Source: Lachnospiraceae bacterium | GTDB taxonomy: Bacteria > Bacillota > Clostridia > Lachnospirales > Lachnospiraceae | Direction of reading: 5' to 3' | Assembly (NCBI GenBank): GCA_029219245.1 | Contig: JAQXTA010000001.1 | Coordinates: 1 to 54,843, forward strand | Length of the DNA stretch: 54,843 nucleotides | Shown: piece by piece, positions 24,871 through 33,098 of the stretch | How the letters are laid out: each line of letters begins with the position of its first letter | Numbering within the stretch: the stretch's first letter is position 1 | Program-made: the position numbers and the translations under genes | The notes under the pieces: model-generated | What the model was told of the DNA's origin: nothing | What the model saw: only the letters and a program-made list of their open reading frames with translations | The model's database searches: none

Positions 24871-25131
24871 CTAAATTGTCTTCTGGGTAAACAAAGACTT
24901 CACATGATCAATTTCTGCCTGTGTTGCTTTTGCAGCCGGCACATAGTAAGATTTTTCTCTTGCAATCTGATACAGTTCTTCCTGAGACTGCTCACAGGCA
25001 TTTCGAAACTGTTTCAAAGTCTGTTTCAATTCTTTATTTTCTGTCTGGGGAATCATCTCTCCGAAGCGAACCAGTTCCCCATTGATTCCGGTTAAGGTAT
25101 CTGCTACCATTGTCTTTTCTTCCATATGCAT
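24871..25131 (-). CDS. Coat F-like small spore coat protein
   Basis: 86-residue helical protein resembling the spore coat protein F (CotF) ferritin-like fold, with the family-type C-terminus (SYYVPAAKATQAEI). It is expected in the spore coat or mother cell; its exact role is unknown. The ATG ending at 25131 is chosen because GGAGG lies nine bases upstream; an upstream TTG touches the ribosome site. It follows a related, smaller gene by 24 bases. Confidence 0.75.
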   Translation of the reverse strand: MHMEEKTMVADTLTGINGELVRFGEMIPQTENKELKQTLKQFRNACEQSQEELYQIAREKSYYVPAAKATQAEIDHVKSLFTQKTI

Positions 25132-25155
25132 CTCACACAACCTCCATTCTCATAA

Positions 25156-25341
25156 CTATCTCAAAAATTCCATTAACTGCTGTTTGTTCTGCATTGCGGA
25201 TTTTGCTCCTTTTTCAAAAAACTGCTTTACCTGTGTATCGGTCGCGCATTCCGCATACTCTTTCATTTTGCAGTGTGTCACATCATAGCCGCCCATGAGA
25301 TGACGAAGGTTCTGTAATTCTAATTCTGATAAGTTTGCCAC
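25156..25341 (-). CDS. Small coat-like protein with GTG start
   Basis: 61-residue protein (ANLSELELQNLRHLMGG near its start), similar to short spore-coat-type proteins of Clostridia and probably the partner of the coat F-like protein downstream. A GTG at 25341 is preceded by a perfect AGGAGG eight bases upstream. A longer reading frame from an ATG at 25407 has no ribosome site, and its extra residues do not look like the family. Two histidines and a cysteine are present, but no metal-site claim is made. Confidence 0.65.
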   Translation of the reverse strand: MANLSELELQNLRHLMGGYDVTHCKMKEYAECATDTQVKQFFEKGAKSAMQNKQQLMEFLR

Positions 25342-25416
25342 TTTCACTACCTCCTGATTAAAAGTTTTCTCACTGGTAGTATGTCTCGTGACAGACTCTT
25401 TATACATAGAAAATGA

Positions 25417-27147
25417 TCACTTTTTTATGACTTTCTTTTTTCTGACCTTTCTTTTCCGAATCTTCTTTTTCTTCTTTCCTCTTTTCTCCGTCTTCGGGGC
25501 TTCCTTACTTTTTTCTGTTCCAAGCAAATGCATCTTTTTTGCAAAATGAATGAACATGGTTCCTTTCGGTAGCGCCTTCAACTCTGTTTCACCCACTGCT
25601 CCCAATTTTATAATCAGAATAAAATAAACAATCACTCCCACACCGATTGCAATCACGAGACAAATCCGGCTTATCTTAAGCAGATAAAAAAGACCATGAT
25701 AAATTCCATAGGCAACAGCACCCATAACAATTGCCGAAATTCCCGGCTTTATATAAGTCTGCATTATTTTTTCCCGATAACCCAGATACCGTCTTACAGC
25801 TATCTGGTTCAAAAGACACATAATAAACGAATATGCAATATTGGCACAAGCAAGTGCATAAACATCCAGATTGGTGTACAGAAGCAACCCAACTAACAGA
25901 CCAATCTGTGCCACCAGTGCAACAACCGCATGGATAACCGGAATGTTAACTTTACCGATTCCTTGCAGTACTGCATTTGTCAGTGTCGATAAACTATACA
26001 AAACTACTGAAATTGCCAAAGCGCAAAGCAGTCCTGAAGCCGTATCCAACGCTTCCTTCTGCGGATAGATAAACTGCATAATCGGTCTGGACAATACAAG
26101 CAGACCAACCGTTGCCGGAATAGCAATCAGCATCGTCATACGAATTGCCTGCCCTACTTTATGCCTTGTTTCCTCCTCTTTATGCATCGCAAATGTGGAT
26201 GCCACACCCGGTATGGAAGCAGAAGACATTGCCGAAGAGATTGCAATCGGAATATTGACAACCGAAATTGCCTGCGTTGCAAAAATGCCATACTGAATAG
26301 CAACTACCGATTCTCCCAGTCCGAATACATTCATCTTAATCTTGTAATAAATATTCATATTAACCGCTGTAGAGCAGTTATAGATAAACGTACTGAGAAT
26401 AAAAGGCGTTACAATGGTAATAATCACCTTAAATATCTCACGATAACTTTCCTCATTCTGTGTTCTGTCACGTTCAATTCTTTTTCGGATAATACCGCGG
26501 TTAAGCCGGTACATTCCAAACATAAACAAAAGTGCCGTCAAAACGCCGATTCCCGTACCAAGAGCACTTCCCGAAGCACCATAGATTGCCTGCGTGGTTT
26601 CCGACTCCCCTGATACCAGCTTCATAAGAAAATAAGCAGCTCCGATGCTGACAACCGCATTCAAAATCTGTTCCAGGATCTGTGAAATGGAGGTATGCAT
26701 CATCGTACCATGGGCTTGAAAATAACCACGCAGCACTCCCAAAAGACCGGAGAAGAAAATTGTCGGTGCAAATACCCGAAGTACCATAACCGCATTATCC
26801 TCTACCAGAATGGGTGCAGCAAAGAAGGTAAATATCGATGCCGTCCCCCCAACAACAAGGACATAAATCAGAGCGCACTGAAATACCCTCTGGGCATTTC
26901 GGTATTCCTTATAAGCCAGTCGCTGTGCGATGACTTTGGAAATGGCAGAGGGTATGCTATATGACGATACCAGTAAAATAATCGTATAAATATTGATGGC
27001 ACTGCTGTAATAACCATTGCCTTCCAGACCAATGATACTGGTTAACGGGCTGCGGTACAGCAGGCCAATGATTTTAACAATGATACCGGCCGCTGCAAGA
27101 ATGCCGGCCTGAAGCACAAAACTATCCTTTTTCTTTTGTTGTGCCAT
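25417..27147 (-). CDS. MOP-superfamily polysaccharide flippase (MurJ/SpoVB-related)
   Basis: 576-residue polytopic membrane protein with about 14 hydrophobic segments; its start (LAAAGIIVKIIGLLYRSPLTSIIG) is typical of the polysaccharide biosynthesis flippases that move lipid-linked sugars, including the Firmicutes lipid II flippase of the MurJ/YtgP type. It ends in an unusual tail of about 30 residues that is almost only Lys and Arg (GKKKKKIRKRKVRKKK), likely cytosolic. It follows glgA by 27 bases. A second, shorter homologue lies at 6033-7382; which one serves vegetative wall synthesis cannot be decided here. Confidence 0.85.
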   Translation of the reverse strand: MAQQKKKDSFVLQAGILAAAGIIVKIIGLLYRSPLTSIIGLEGNGYYSSAINIYTIILLVSSYSIPSAISKVIAQRLAYKEYRNAQRVFQCALIYVLVVGGTASIFTFFAAPILVEDNAVMVLRVFAPTIFFSGLLGVLRGYFQAHGTMMHTSISQILEQILNAVVSIGAAYFLMKLVSGESETTQAIYGASGSALGTGIGVLTALLFMFGMYRLNRGIIRKRIERDRTQNEESYREIFKVIITIVTPFILSTFIYNCSTAVNMNIYYKIKMNVFGLGESVVAIQYGIFATQAISVVNIPIAISSAMSSASIPGVASTFAMHKEEETRHKVGQAIRMTMLIAIPATVGLLVLSRPIMQFIYPQKEALDTASGLLCALAISVVLYSLSTLTNAVLQGIGKVNIPVIHAVVALVAQIGLLVGLLLYTNLDVYALACANIAYSFIMCLLNQIAVRRYLGYREKIMQTYIKPGISAIVMGAVAYGIYHGLFYLLKISRICLVIAIGVGVIVYFILIIKLGAVGETELKALPKGTMFIHFAKKMHLLGTEKSKEAPKTEKRGKKKKKIRKRKVRKKKVIKK

Positions 27148-27174
27148 ACTATGCTTCCATCCTTTGCTGTTACA

Positions 27175-28620
27175 CTATCCAATCAGCCAGTCATACATTT
27201 CCTGATATTTCTTCGCAGATACGTGCCAGGAGAAATCTGCTGCCATGGCGCGGTCTACAATCTTATTCCACTCACGTTTTTTATCATAATAAATCTGTTC
27301 TGCATAACGAATCGTACCTAACATTTCATGTGCATTATAATTACAGAAGCTAAAACCGGTTCCCGTATTTTCATACTCATTGAACGGCACTACGGTATCC
27401 TTCAATCCGCCAGTTTCACGAACAATCGGCACTGTTCCGTAGCGCAGGGACATTAACTGGCTCAGTCCACATGGCTCAAATAAAGACGGCATCAAAAATG
27501 CATCACTCGCTGCATATATCTTATGGGATAAAGCATCCGAATAATAAATATTGGCAGATACTTTGCCATGATATTTCCAGTCAAAATGACGAAACATATT
27601 CTCATACTGTTCCTCACCGGTTCCCAAAACAACAATCTGTACGTTATCCTGACATAGCTCATCCATTACATAAGCAATTAAGTCAAATCCCTTCTGTCCG
27701 GTCAACCGCGATACAATACCAATCATCATGGTCTTGTCATTCTGCTCCAAGCCAAGTTCAGCCTGCAATGCACGTTTATTTTTGATTTTTTCCTTACGGA
27801 AATTCACTGCATTGTAATGAAATTCTATGTTCTTATCCGTTTCCGGATTAAACTCATCATAGTCGATACCATTTACAATGCCACGTAAGTCATTAGAACG
27901 TGCACAAAGAAGTCCGTTTAAGCCTTCTCCATAAAAAGGGGTTTTAATTTCTTCCGCGTAGGTATTACTTACTGTTGTAATCGCATCCGCGTATACAAGT
28001 CCGCCTTTTAATAAATTGGCATCTTTATAGGCCTCCAGCTTATCTGCCGTAAAGAAATAATCCGGTAGTCCGGTAATCTCTTTTACTTCTTTGACATTCC
28101 ATTTTCCCTGGAACTTCAGATTGTGAATTGTCATAACCGTTTTAATACCGCGGTAGAAATCCCCACCCTGAAATCTTTCTTTCAGATATACAGGAATCAG
28201 ACCAGTCTGCCAGTCATGACAGTGAATCAGATCCGGTCTGAAATCAATAACCGGTAAAATAGACAAGGCTGCTTTACAGAAAAAAGCATACTTTTCAATT
28301 TCAAACAAGGCATTATCACTGTATGGTCTGAATCCATTGAAATAAGCTTCATTGTCTATAAAATAGTATTTTACACCATCAACCTCTGCTTCAAAAATAC
28401 CTACATATTCCTGTCTCCAATGAAAGCCCATGTAAAAATGAGTCTTGTACTGCAACAAGTCTTTCATCTTCTGTGTCATACAGGTATATTTAGGAAGAAT
28501 TACTCTTACATCAAAATATTCTTTATCAATACATTTCGGTAAAGAACCAACTACGTCTGCTAATCCGCCTGTCTTAATAAACGGTACACCCTCTGATGCA
28601 ACAAATAAAATTTTCTTCAT
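27175..28620 (-). CDS. glgA: Glycogen synthase (ADP-glucose type)
   Basis: Family GT5 glucosyltransferase that extends alpha-1,4-glucan from ADP-glucose. 481 residues, starting KILFVASEGVPFIKTGGLADVVGSLP with the ADP-glucose-binding KTGGL loop, and with the C-terminal EPCGLSQL and TGGLKDTV motifs. The ATG at 28620 has GGAGG eight bases upstream. No glgB, glgC, glgD or glgP lies in the window, so it is an isolated glycogen gene here. It is followed by a flippase and coat-like genes, and glycogen storage often accompanies sporulation. Confidence 0.93.
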   Translation of the reverse strand: MKKILFVASEGVPFIKTGGLADVVGSLPKCIDKEYFDVRVILPKYTCMTQKMKDLLQYKTHFYMGFHWRQEYVGIFEAEVDGVKYYFIDNEAYFNGFRPYSDNALFEIEKYAFFCKAALSILPVIDFRPDLIHCHDWQTGLIPVYLKERFQGGDFYRGIKTVMTIHNLKFQGKWNVKEVKEITGLPDYFFTADKLEAYKDANLLKGGLVYADAITTVSNTYAEEIKTPFYGEGLNGLLCARSNDLRGIVNGIDYDEFNPETDKNIEFHYNAVNFRKEKIKNKRALQAELGLEQNDKTMMIGIVSRLTGQKGFDLIAYVMDELCQDNVQIVVLGTGEEQYENMFRHFDWKYHGKVSANIYYSDALSHKIYAASDAFLMPSLFEPCGLSQLMSLRYGTVPIVRETGGLKDTVVPFNEYENTGTGFSFCNYNAHEMLGTIRYAEQIYYDKKREWNKIVDRAMAADFSWHVSAKKYQEMYDWLIG

Positions 28621-28657
28621 GTAATAATCCTCCAAAATGCACTTGCTATTTTATATG

Positions 28658-28686
28658 ATTATACCTTATTTTACTTGGTAATAAAA
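28658..28686 (-). promoter_or_regulatory. Possible promoter of glgA
   Basis: A perfect TATAAT (-10, complement of 28658-28663) with TTTTAT 17 bases upstream, in the 80-base gap between the Spo0A-like gene and glgA. The -35 is weak, as in promoters that need an activator. Confidence 0.35.
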
Positions 28687-28700
28687 GGATTATTTTTGAT

Positions 28701-29219
28701 TTATTTGCGATATTGTAAACGAATTTTGTCCGCAACCAATGCAATAAATTCAGAATTGGTCGGTTTTCCTTTCCCCGTGTTAATCGTATAACCAAAAAGA
28801 GCATCCAGCGTTTCCATCCTTCCTCTGGACCATGCTACTTCAATCGCATGTCTGATTGCACGTTCTACACGGCTTGGAGTTGTTTGATAGTCTGCGGCAA
28901 TGGTAGGATACAGTACTTTCGTTATGGAGCCTAACATTTCTACGTCTTTCACTGACATCATAATGGCTTCCCGAAGGTACTGATATCCTTTAATATGTGC
29001 CGGCACACCGATTTCATGTATCATATTCGTGACATCCTTTTCCAAATCATAGGACATCTCCTGTGTTCTGTTCACTGCCATGAGTTCTTTTGAACCTGTC
29101 TGCTGCCCGGAAGGTACCGTAATCATAATCTGAAATTCTTTATCTCCACTCATCAGATCATTTAATATCTGAAACATCTGCTCGTTATCTCTTGTAACCG
29201 TTAAATTTAGCTGTTCCAT
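28701..29219 (-). CDS. Spo0A C-terminal-domain protein without a receiver domain
   Basis: 172 residues. Residues about 57-172 match the DNA-binding effector domain of the sporulation master regulator Spo0A, including [29 protein letters not shown] and the recognition-helix region [18 protein letters not shown] (116-133). The first 56 residues replace the phospho-receiver and show none of its aspartates. The start at 29219 is fixed by GGAGG five bases upstream. It should bind Spo0A-box-like DNA but cannot be switched by phosphorelay in the normal way. It is transcribed toward glgA and coat-like genes. Canonical Spo0A is expected elsewhere; this looks like a paralogue. Confidence 0.85.
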   Translation of the reverse strand: MEQLNLTVTRDNEQMFQILNDLMSGDKEFQIMITVPSGQQTGSKELMAVNRTQEMSYDLEKDVTNMIHEIGVPAHIKGYQYLREAIMMSVKDVEMLGSITKVLYPTIAADYQTTPSRVERAIRHAIEVAWSRGRMETLDALFGYTINTGKGKPTNSEFIALVADKIRLQYRK

Positions 29220-29432
29220 AAAATTCCTCCATTTTACTGCATATTTCTTGTATCTTTTCTCAGAAATAACAGGTTTCCCGACTATCTCCGATTCTTTGAT
29301 ACCCATATTATAAACAATGCCGGTGTTCTATGGAACATTTAGGCATCGCACGCGATTTCCGGCACCCTGTCATTTTCTGTTCTTCCGCATAGAATAAAGC
29401 AGGAATAAAAACAGTATAAAAGGAATATATGT

Positions 29433-30350
29433 ATGACAGAAAATTATATTACACTTTCTCTGGAAACCCATTTATTTTTTTCCAGAATTATGAAAGAACA
29501 TTCTTTGTTTTTGGAAGCAGGATTCCCCTGCAAGGAAAATGAGCTGATTAAAAAAGCAGATTCCTTCAGACAAGAGTTTGAACTATTATTAAATGATGTT
29601 GTCAACCTCAGTAACGGTCGAATCAATGAGCCGATTCTTACCTCCAATGAATTAGTAACCGAATTTACACCGGATGCCGAAAAACAGACCGAATGTTTAA
29701 GCGGTATCCCAATTGACAGGGAATTAACCCAAATGGAAAAAAATCTCCGTTCCATTTCCTGTAATGAAAATAATAGGGAGATATTCCGCATGGTTCATCG
29801 TCTCAACGAACGTTCCCTTGACCTGTTGGATGGACTGATTGCGCTGAAGGAGGAGATTCTTCAAAAAGTCAGTGAAGGAAATCTTTTTACCTTCAATTAT
29901 CCACTTTTAATCAGACACATTATACGGGAAGCCAAATTATATCGTTTCACCATTGATGACCTCATGCAAAACCGGCAGGTTTCTTATCGCAGACTTTTCG
30001 GAACCGAAGCATTCTGGAACCGTATTATGATGGAACATGCCTTATTTATCCGCGGTCTGCTGGACCCGTCCGAAGAGGAATTAATCAAAACGGCAGATAA
30101 CTTTGCAACGGATTACAGAAAACTTCTGGAAATGGCAAAAGCGCGGGACTGTATGGCAACCAATATGTTAACAAAAGAATCGTTGGAAGAAACGTTAAAA
30201 TATCAAGAGTTCAAGAAAGCCGGAACAAAAGGCATCTTAAGCTGTGATATTGCCTCTCTCATTCTTCCGTTGCTGGCAGACCATGTGCTTCGTGAAGCCA
30301 ATCATTATATCCGGATTTTGAAATATGAACAGATGTGGGAGAATAACTAA
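29433..30350 (+). CDS. Duplicated DUF2935 ferritin-like metal-binding protein
   Basis: 305 residues made of two related halves. Each begins with a helix carrying an EH pair (IMKEHSLFLEAG near residue 22, IMMEHALFIRGL near residue 200) and ends with a His/Glu helix (LIRHIIREA, LADHVLREA). That pattern fits a four-helix, possibly di-metal DUF2935 fold. Function is not established; a role with metals or oxygen is inferred from the helix motifs and from the adjacent copper oxidase gene, whose ATG follows its stop directly. AAAGGA precedes the start. Confidence 0.8.
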   Translation: MTENYITLSLETHLFFSRIMKEHSLFLEAGFPCKENELIKKADSFRQEFELLLNDVVNLSNGRINEPILTSNELVTEFTPDAEKQTECLSGIPIDRELTQMEKNLRSISCNENNREIFRMVHRLNERSLDLLDGLIALKEEILQKVSEGNLFTFNYPLLIRHIIREAKLYRFTIDDLMQNRQVSYRRLFGTEAFWNRIMMEHALFIRGLLDPSEEELIKTADNFATDYRKLLEMAKARDCMATNMLTKESLEETLKYQEFKKAGTKGILSCDIASLILPLLADHVLREANHYIRILKYEQMWENN

Positions 30351-31144
30351 ATGGAAATTTGTAATTACCCATGCCCCTGTAAGGTACGTCACTACGATAT
30401 TGAAGCAATACAAATTTCGATTGTTTACAACAAATACGGTGACCATGATCCCGACGGACTTTTGTATGTATTAAAAGAGGATGCCGAGAGAATCCGAAAA
30501 GGAGCCCTGCAGAATTTTCATCAGGATACCCCGCAACCGTATGAGGAGGTAATGCCTCTGGTCATTCGAGCCAATGCCGGGGATAAAATCATCATTTCTT
30601 TTTCTCATTCCCTGAACCGTTCCTTATCCATTCATGTGCAGGGGTTAGCATATGACATTCAGACCTCTGACGGCTCCAGTGTCGGTTTCAATAAAGATTC
30701 TACCACCATGCATCAGATTGTATATACCTGGTATGCTACGAAAGAAGGTGTGTATCTGTTTCATGATATGGGCGATGCTACAAGCAGTGAGAATGGTACT
30801 AATATCCATGGATTATTCGGTGCTATCATTGTAGAGGCACCGGAGTCGAAATGGTTCGTTCCACAGACCGGAGCAGAACTGAAAAGCGGCCTGTTTGCAG
30901 ACATCTCTCCCAGATAAAATCTCTACAAGGTGCCATCAGCATCGGAAACACCTTTAATCTGGAACTGACAAACGGTGCTTCCGAGCCCGGTGACTATCTT
31001 TACCGTTCGGGCAGCTTTAAATGGGATGTAGAGTCCGGTATGTGGGGCATTTCCCGGGTACTCAGACAGGGCATCCGCTGCAAGTGCAAAAACTTCTGTC
31101 AGAAAACGTATGCATGTATGTGTAAAACCCATCAGACGAAATAA
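30351..31144 (+). pseudogene. Remnant of a large multicopper oxidase
   Basis: An N-terminal part in one frame (30351-30917, 188 residues) resembles the first cupredoxin domain of a multicopper oxidase, with NGDH-type HVQG, FHDMGD and NIHGLFGAIIVEAPES copper-site segments. It stops just after SGLFADI. Directly after, another frame continues with the C-terminal end of the same family (GAISIGNTFNLEL, then GDYLYRSGSFKWDVESGMWG) to 31144. Related proteins as I recall them are several hundred residues longer, so the middle appears deleted, with a frame change at about 30905-30925. It starts directly after DUF2935, which keeps a usual pairing. The N-terminal fragment might still be made. Confidence 0.7.
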
Positions 31145-31154
31145 ACTACTATTT

Positions 31155-33098
31155 TTATTCTAACTCAAACGCTCCCATATAGAGCTGGTAGTAGGTTCCT
31201 TTTTTCGCTATCAGCTCCTTGTGGGAACCTCTTTCGATAATACTGCCATGGTCAAGTACCATAATCACATCTGAATTCATAACCGTCGATAACCGGTGTG
31301 CAATGACGAATACAGTTCTTCCCTCCATCAGACGGTCCATTCCAAGCTGAACCATACCTTCCGTACGAGTATCAATAGAAGAAGTTGCTTCGTCCAGAAT
31401 CATAACCGGCGGATTGGATACTGCAGCCCTTGCAATGGACAATAGCTGCCGCTGCCCCTGAGAAAGTCCGCTTCCGTCTCCTTCTAAAACGGTCTGGTAT
31501 CCATTGGGAAGCATCATGATAAAATTGTGTGCATTGGCGAGCTTGGCAGCTTCGATACATTCTTCGTCACTTGCTTCTTTGTTTCCGTATCGAATATTTT
31601 CCATAACCGTTCCGGTAAACAGATTCACATCCTGTAGTACCACACCAAGCGAACGCCGCAAGTCATCCTTTTTGATTTTGTTAATATTGATTCCGTCGTA
31701 TCGGATTTTGCCGTCTGCGATATCATAGAAGCGGTTAATCAGATTCGTTATCGTTGTTTTTCCCGCTCCGGTTGCGCCTACAAAAGCAACCTTCTGCCCC
31801 GGCTTTGCATAAACAGAAACATCATTTAATACCTGTTTTTCCGGTATATAGCAAAAATCCACATGCTCTAAGACAATATTACCTTCTACCTTCTGATAGG
31901 TCAGCGTGCCGTCCCCATGCGGGTGTTTCCATGCCCAGATACCGGTTCTTTCCTTTACCTCAATCAATTCACCGTTTTCTTCTTTTGCATTAACCAATGT
32001 AACATACCCGTCATCTGTTTCCGGTTCTTCATCAATCAATGTAAAAATTCTTCCCGCGCCGGCCAGTGCCGTTACAATAGAATTAAACTGATTTGCCAGC
32101 TGTGCAACCGGATTGGTAAAGTTACGCGATAAGGTCAGAAAAGAAGCAATCATGCCAAGGGTCAGCGTATTCATTCCGAAAATGGTTAAATTGGGGACTT
32201 CGCTGATGGCAAGCCACGCACCGACAATCGCAATAATCACGTATTGTACATAGCCCAGTGCATTCATCATCGGCATCATGGAATTGGCATAACCGTTCGC
32301 ATTGGCAGATGCCTCCCGCCATTCCTCATTTCTACGGTAAAATCCCTCTTTACTTTCCTTCTCATGGCAGAAAACCTTTACCACTTTCTGTCCGTTTATC
32401 ATTTCTTCTACGTATCCATCCAACGCACCCAATGTTTCCTGCTGTCTTACGAAATAGAATCCGCTTTTTCCGGTGACTGCTTTTACAATCTGCATAATCA
32501 GAAAAATGGAAACGATTACAATAAGTGTCAGATATACACTCTGATAAAGCATACAGGCAAAGACAGCAACGATTGTAACAAGTGAGGATATCAACTGCGC
32601 CATAGACTGTGCTATCATCTGTCTTAAAGTATCTGTATCGTTGGTATAATGGCTCATGATATCACCATTCGTATGGGTATCAAAATACCGGACAGGCAGC
32701 CTCTGCATCTTCTCAAACATTTCATCCCTTATCTTTTTCAAAGTACCCTGTGCAATTGTTACCATCAAGAAATTATAGAGCCACGTTGCCAAAATACCAA
32801 TAAGGTAGATAACTCCCATGATACACAACGCTTTCAAAAGTCCGGTAAATACAGGACTATCCATAGAAAGAATCGGCACAATATAATCATCAATCAGTAT
32901 CTGTATAAATACCGATGATGCCACACCTGCTACCGAACTGACCAGAATACAGATGACAACAACGACCAGATATACTTTGTACTGTCCGATATAAGAAAAC
33001 AATCGTTTCATAATCTCCGGATTAATTTTCCCCACAGACGGCATTCCTCCCATCGGAGGTGTTGGCCCCATTGGCGGTGTTCCCTCTTTTTTATTCAT
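31155..33098 (-). CDS. ABC exporter subunit with consensus Walker B glutamate
   Basis: 647-residue half-transporter: six membrane segments (about 45-330) and a C-terminal ATPase with Walker A GATGAGKTT, signature LSQGQ and Walker B ILDEATSS, whose catalytic Glu is present. About 45 extra residues, including WAWKHPHGDG, lie between the membrane part and the ATPase, and the N-terminus is rich in Pro/Met/Gly. The ATG at 33098, with GGGAG upstream, overlaps the stop of the first subunit by eight bases. It forms a heterodimer with that subunit, probably exporting drugs, lipids or peptides under MarR control. Confidence 0.88.
   Translation of the reverse strand: MNKKEGTPPMGPTPPMGGMPSVGKINPEIMKRLFSYIGQYKVYLVVVVICILVSSVAGVASSVFIQILIDDYIVPILSMDSPVFTGLLKALCIMGVIYLIGILATWLYNFLMVTIAQGTLKKIRDEMFEKMQRLPVRYFDTHTNGDIMSHYTNDTDTLRQMIAQSMAQLISSLVTIVAVFACMLYQSVYLTLIVIVSIFLIMQIVKAVTGKSGFYFVRQQETLGALDGYVEEMINGQKVVKVFCHEKESKEGFYRRNEEWREASANANGYANSMMPMMNALGYVQYVIIAIVGAWLAISEVPNLTIFGMNTLTLGMIASFLTLSRNFTNPVAQLANQFNSIVTALAGAGRIFTLIDEEPETDDGYVTLVNAKEENGELIEVKERTGIWAWKHPHGDGTLTYQKVEGNIVLEHVDFCYIPEKQVLNDVSVYAKPGQKVAFVGATGAGKTTITNLINRFYDIADGKIRYDGININKIKKDDLRRSLGVVLQDVNLFTGTVMENIRYGNKEASDEECIEAAKLANAHNFIMMLPNGYQTVLEGDGSGLSQGQRQLLSIARAAVSNPPVMILDEATSSIDTRTEGMVQLGMDRLMEGRTVFVIAHRLSTVMNSDVIMVLDHGSIIERGSHKELIAKKGTYYQLYMGAFELE

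Noticed and set aside
29324..29337. Palindrome TGTTC-TATG-GAACA upstream of the Spo0A-like gene, resembling an SOS box
   Set aside because: The half-sites are in the reverse order to the LexA dyad (GAAC-N4-GTTC). It may be an operator of another kind, but nothing identifies it.
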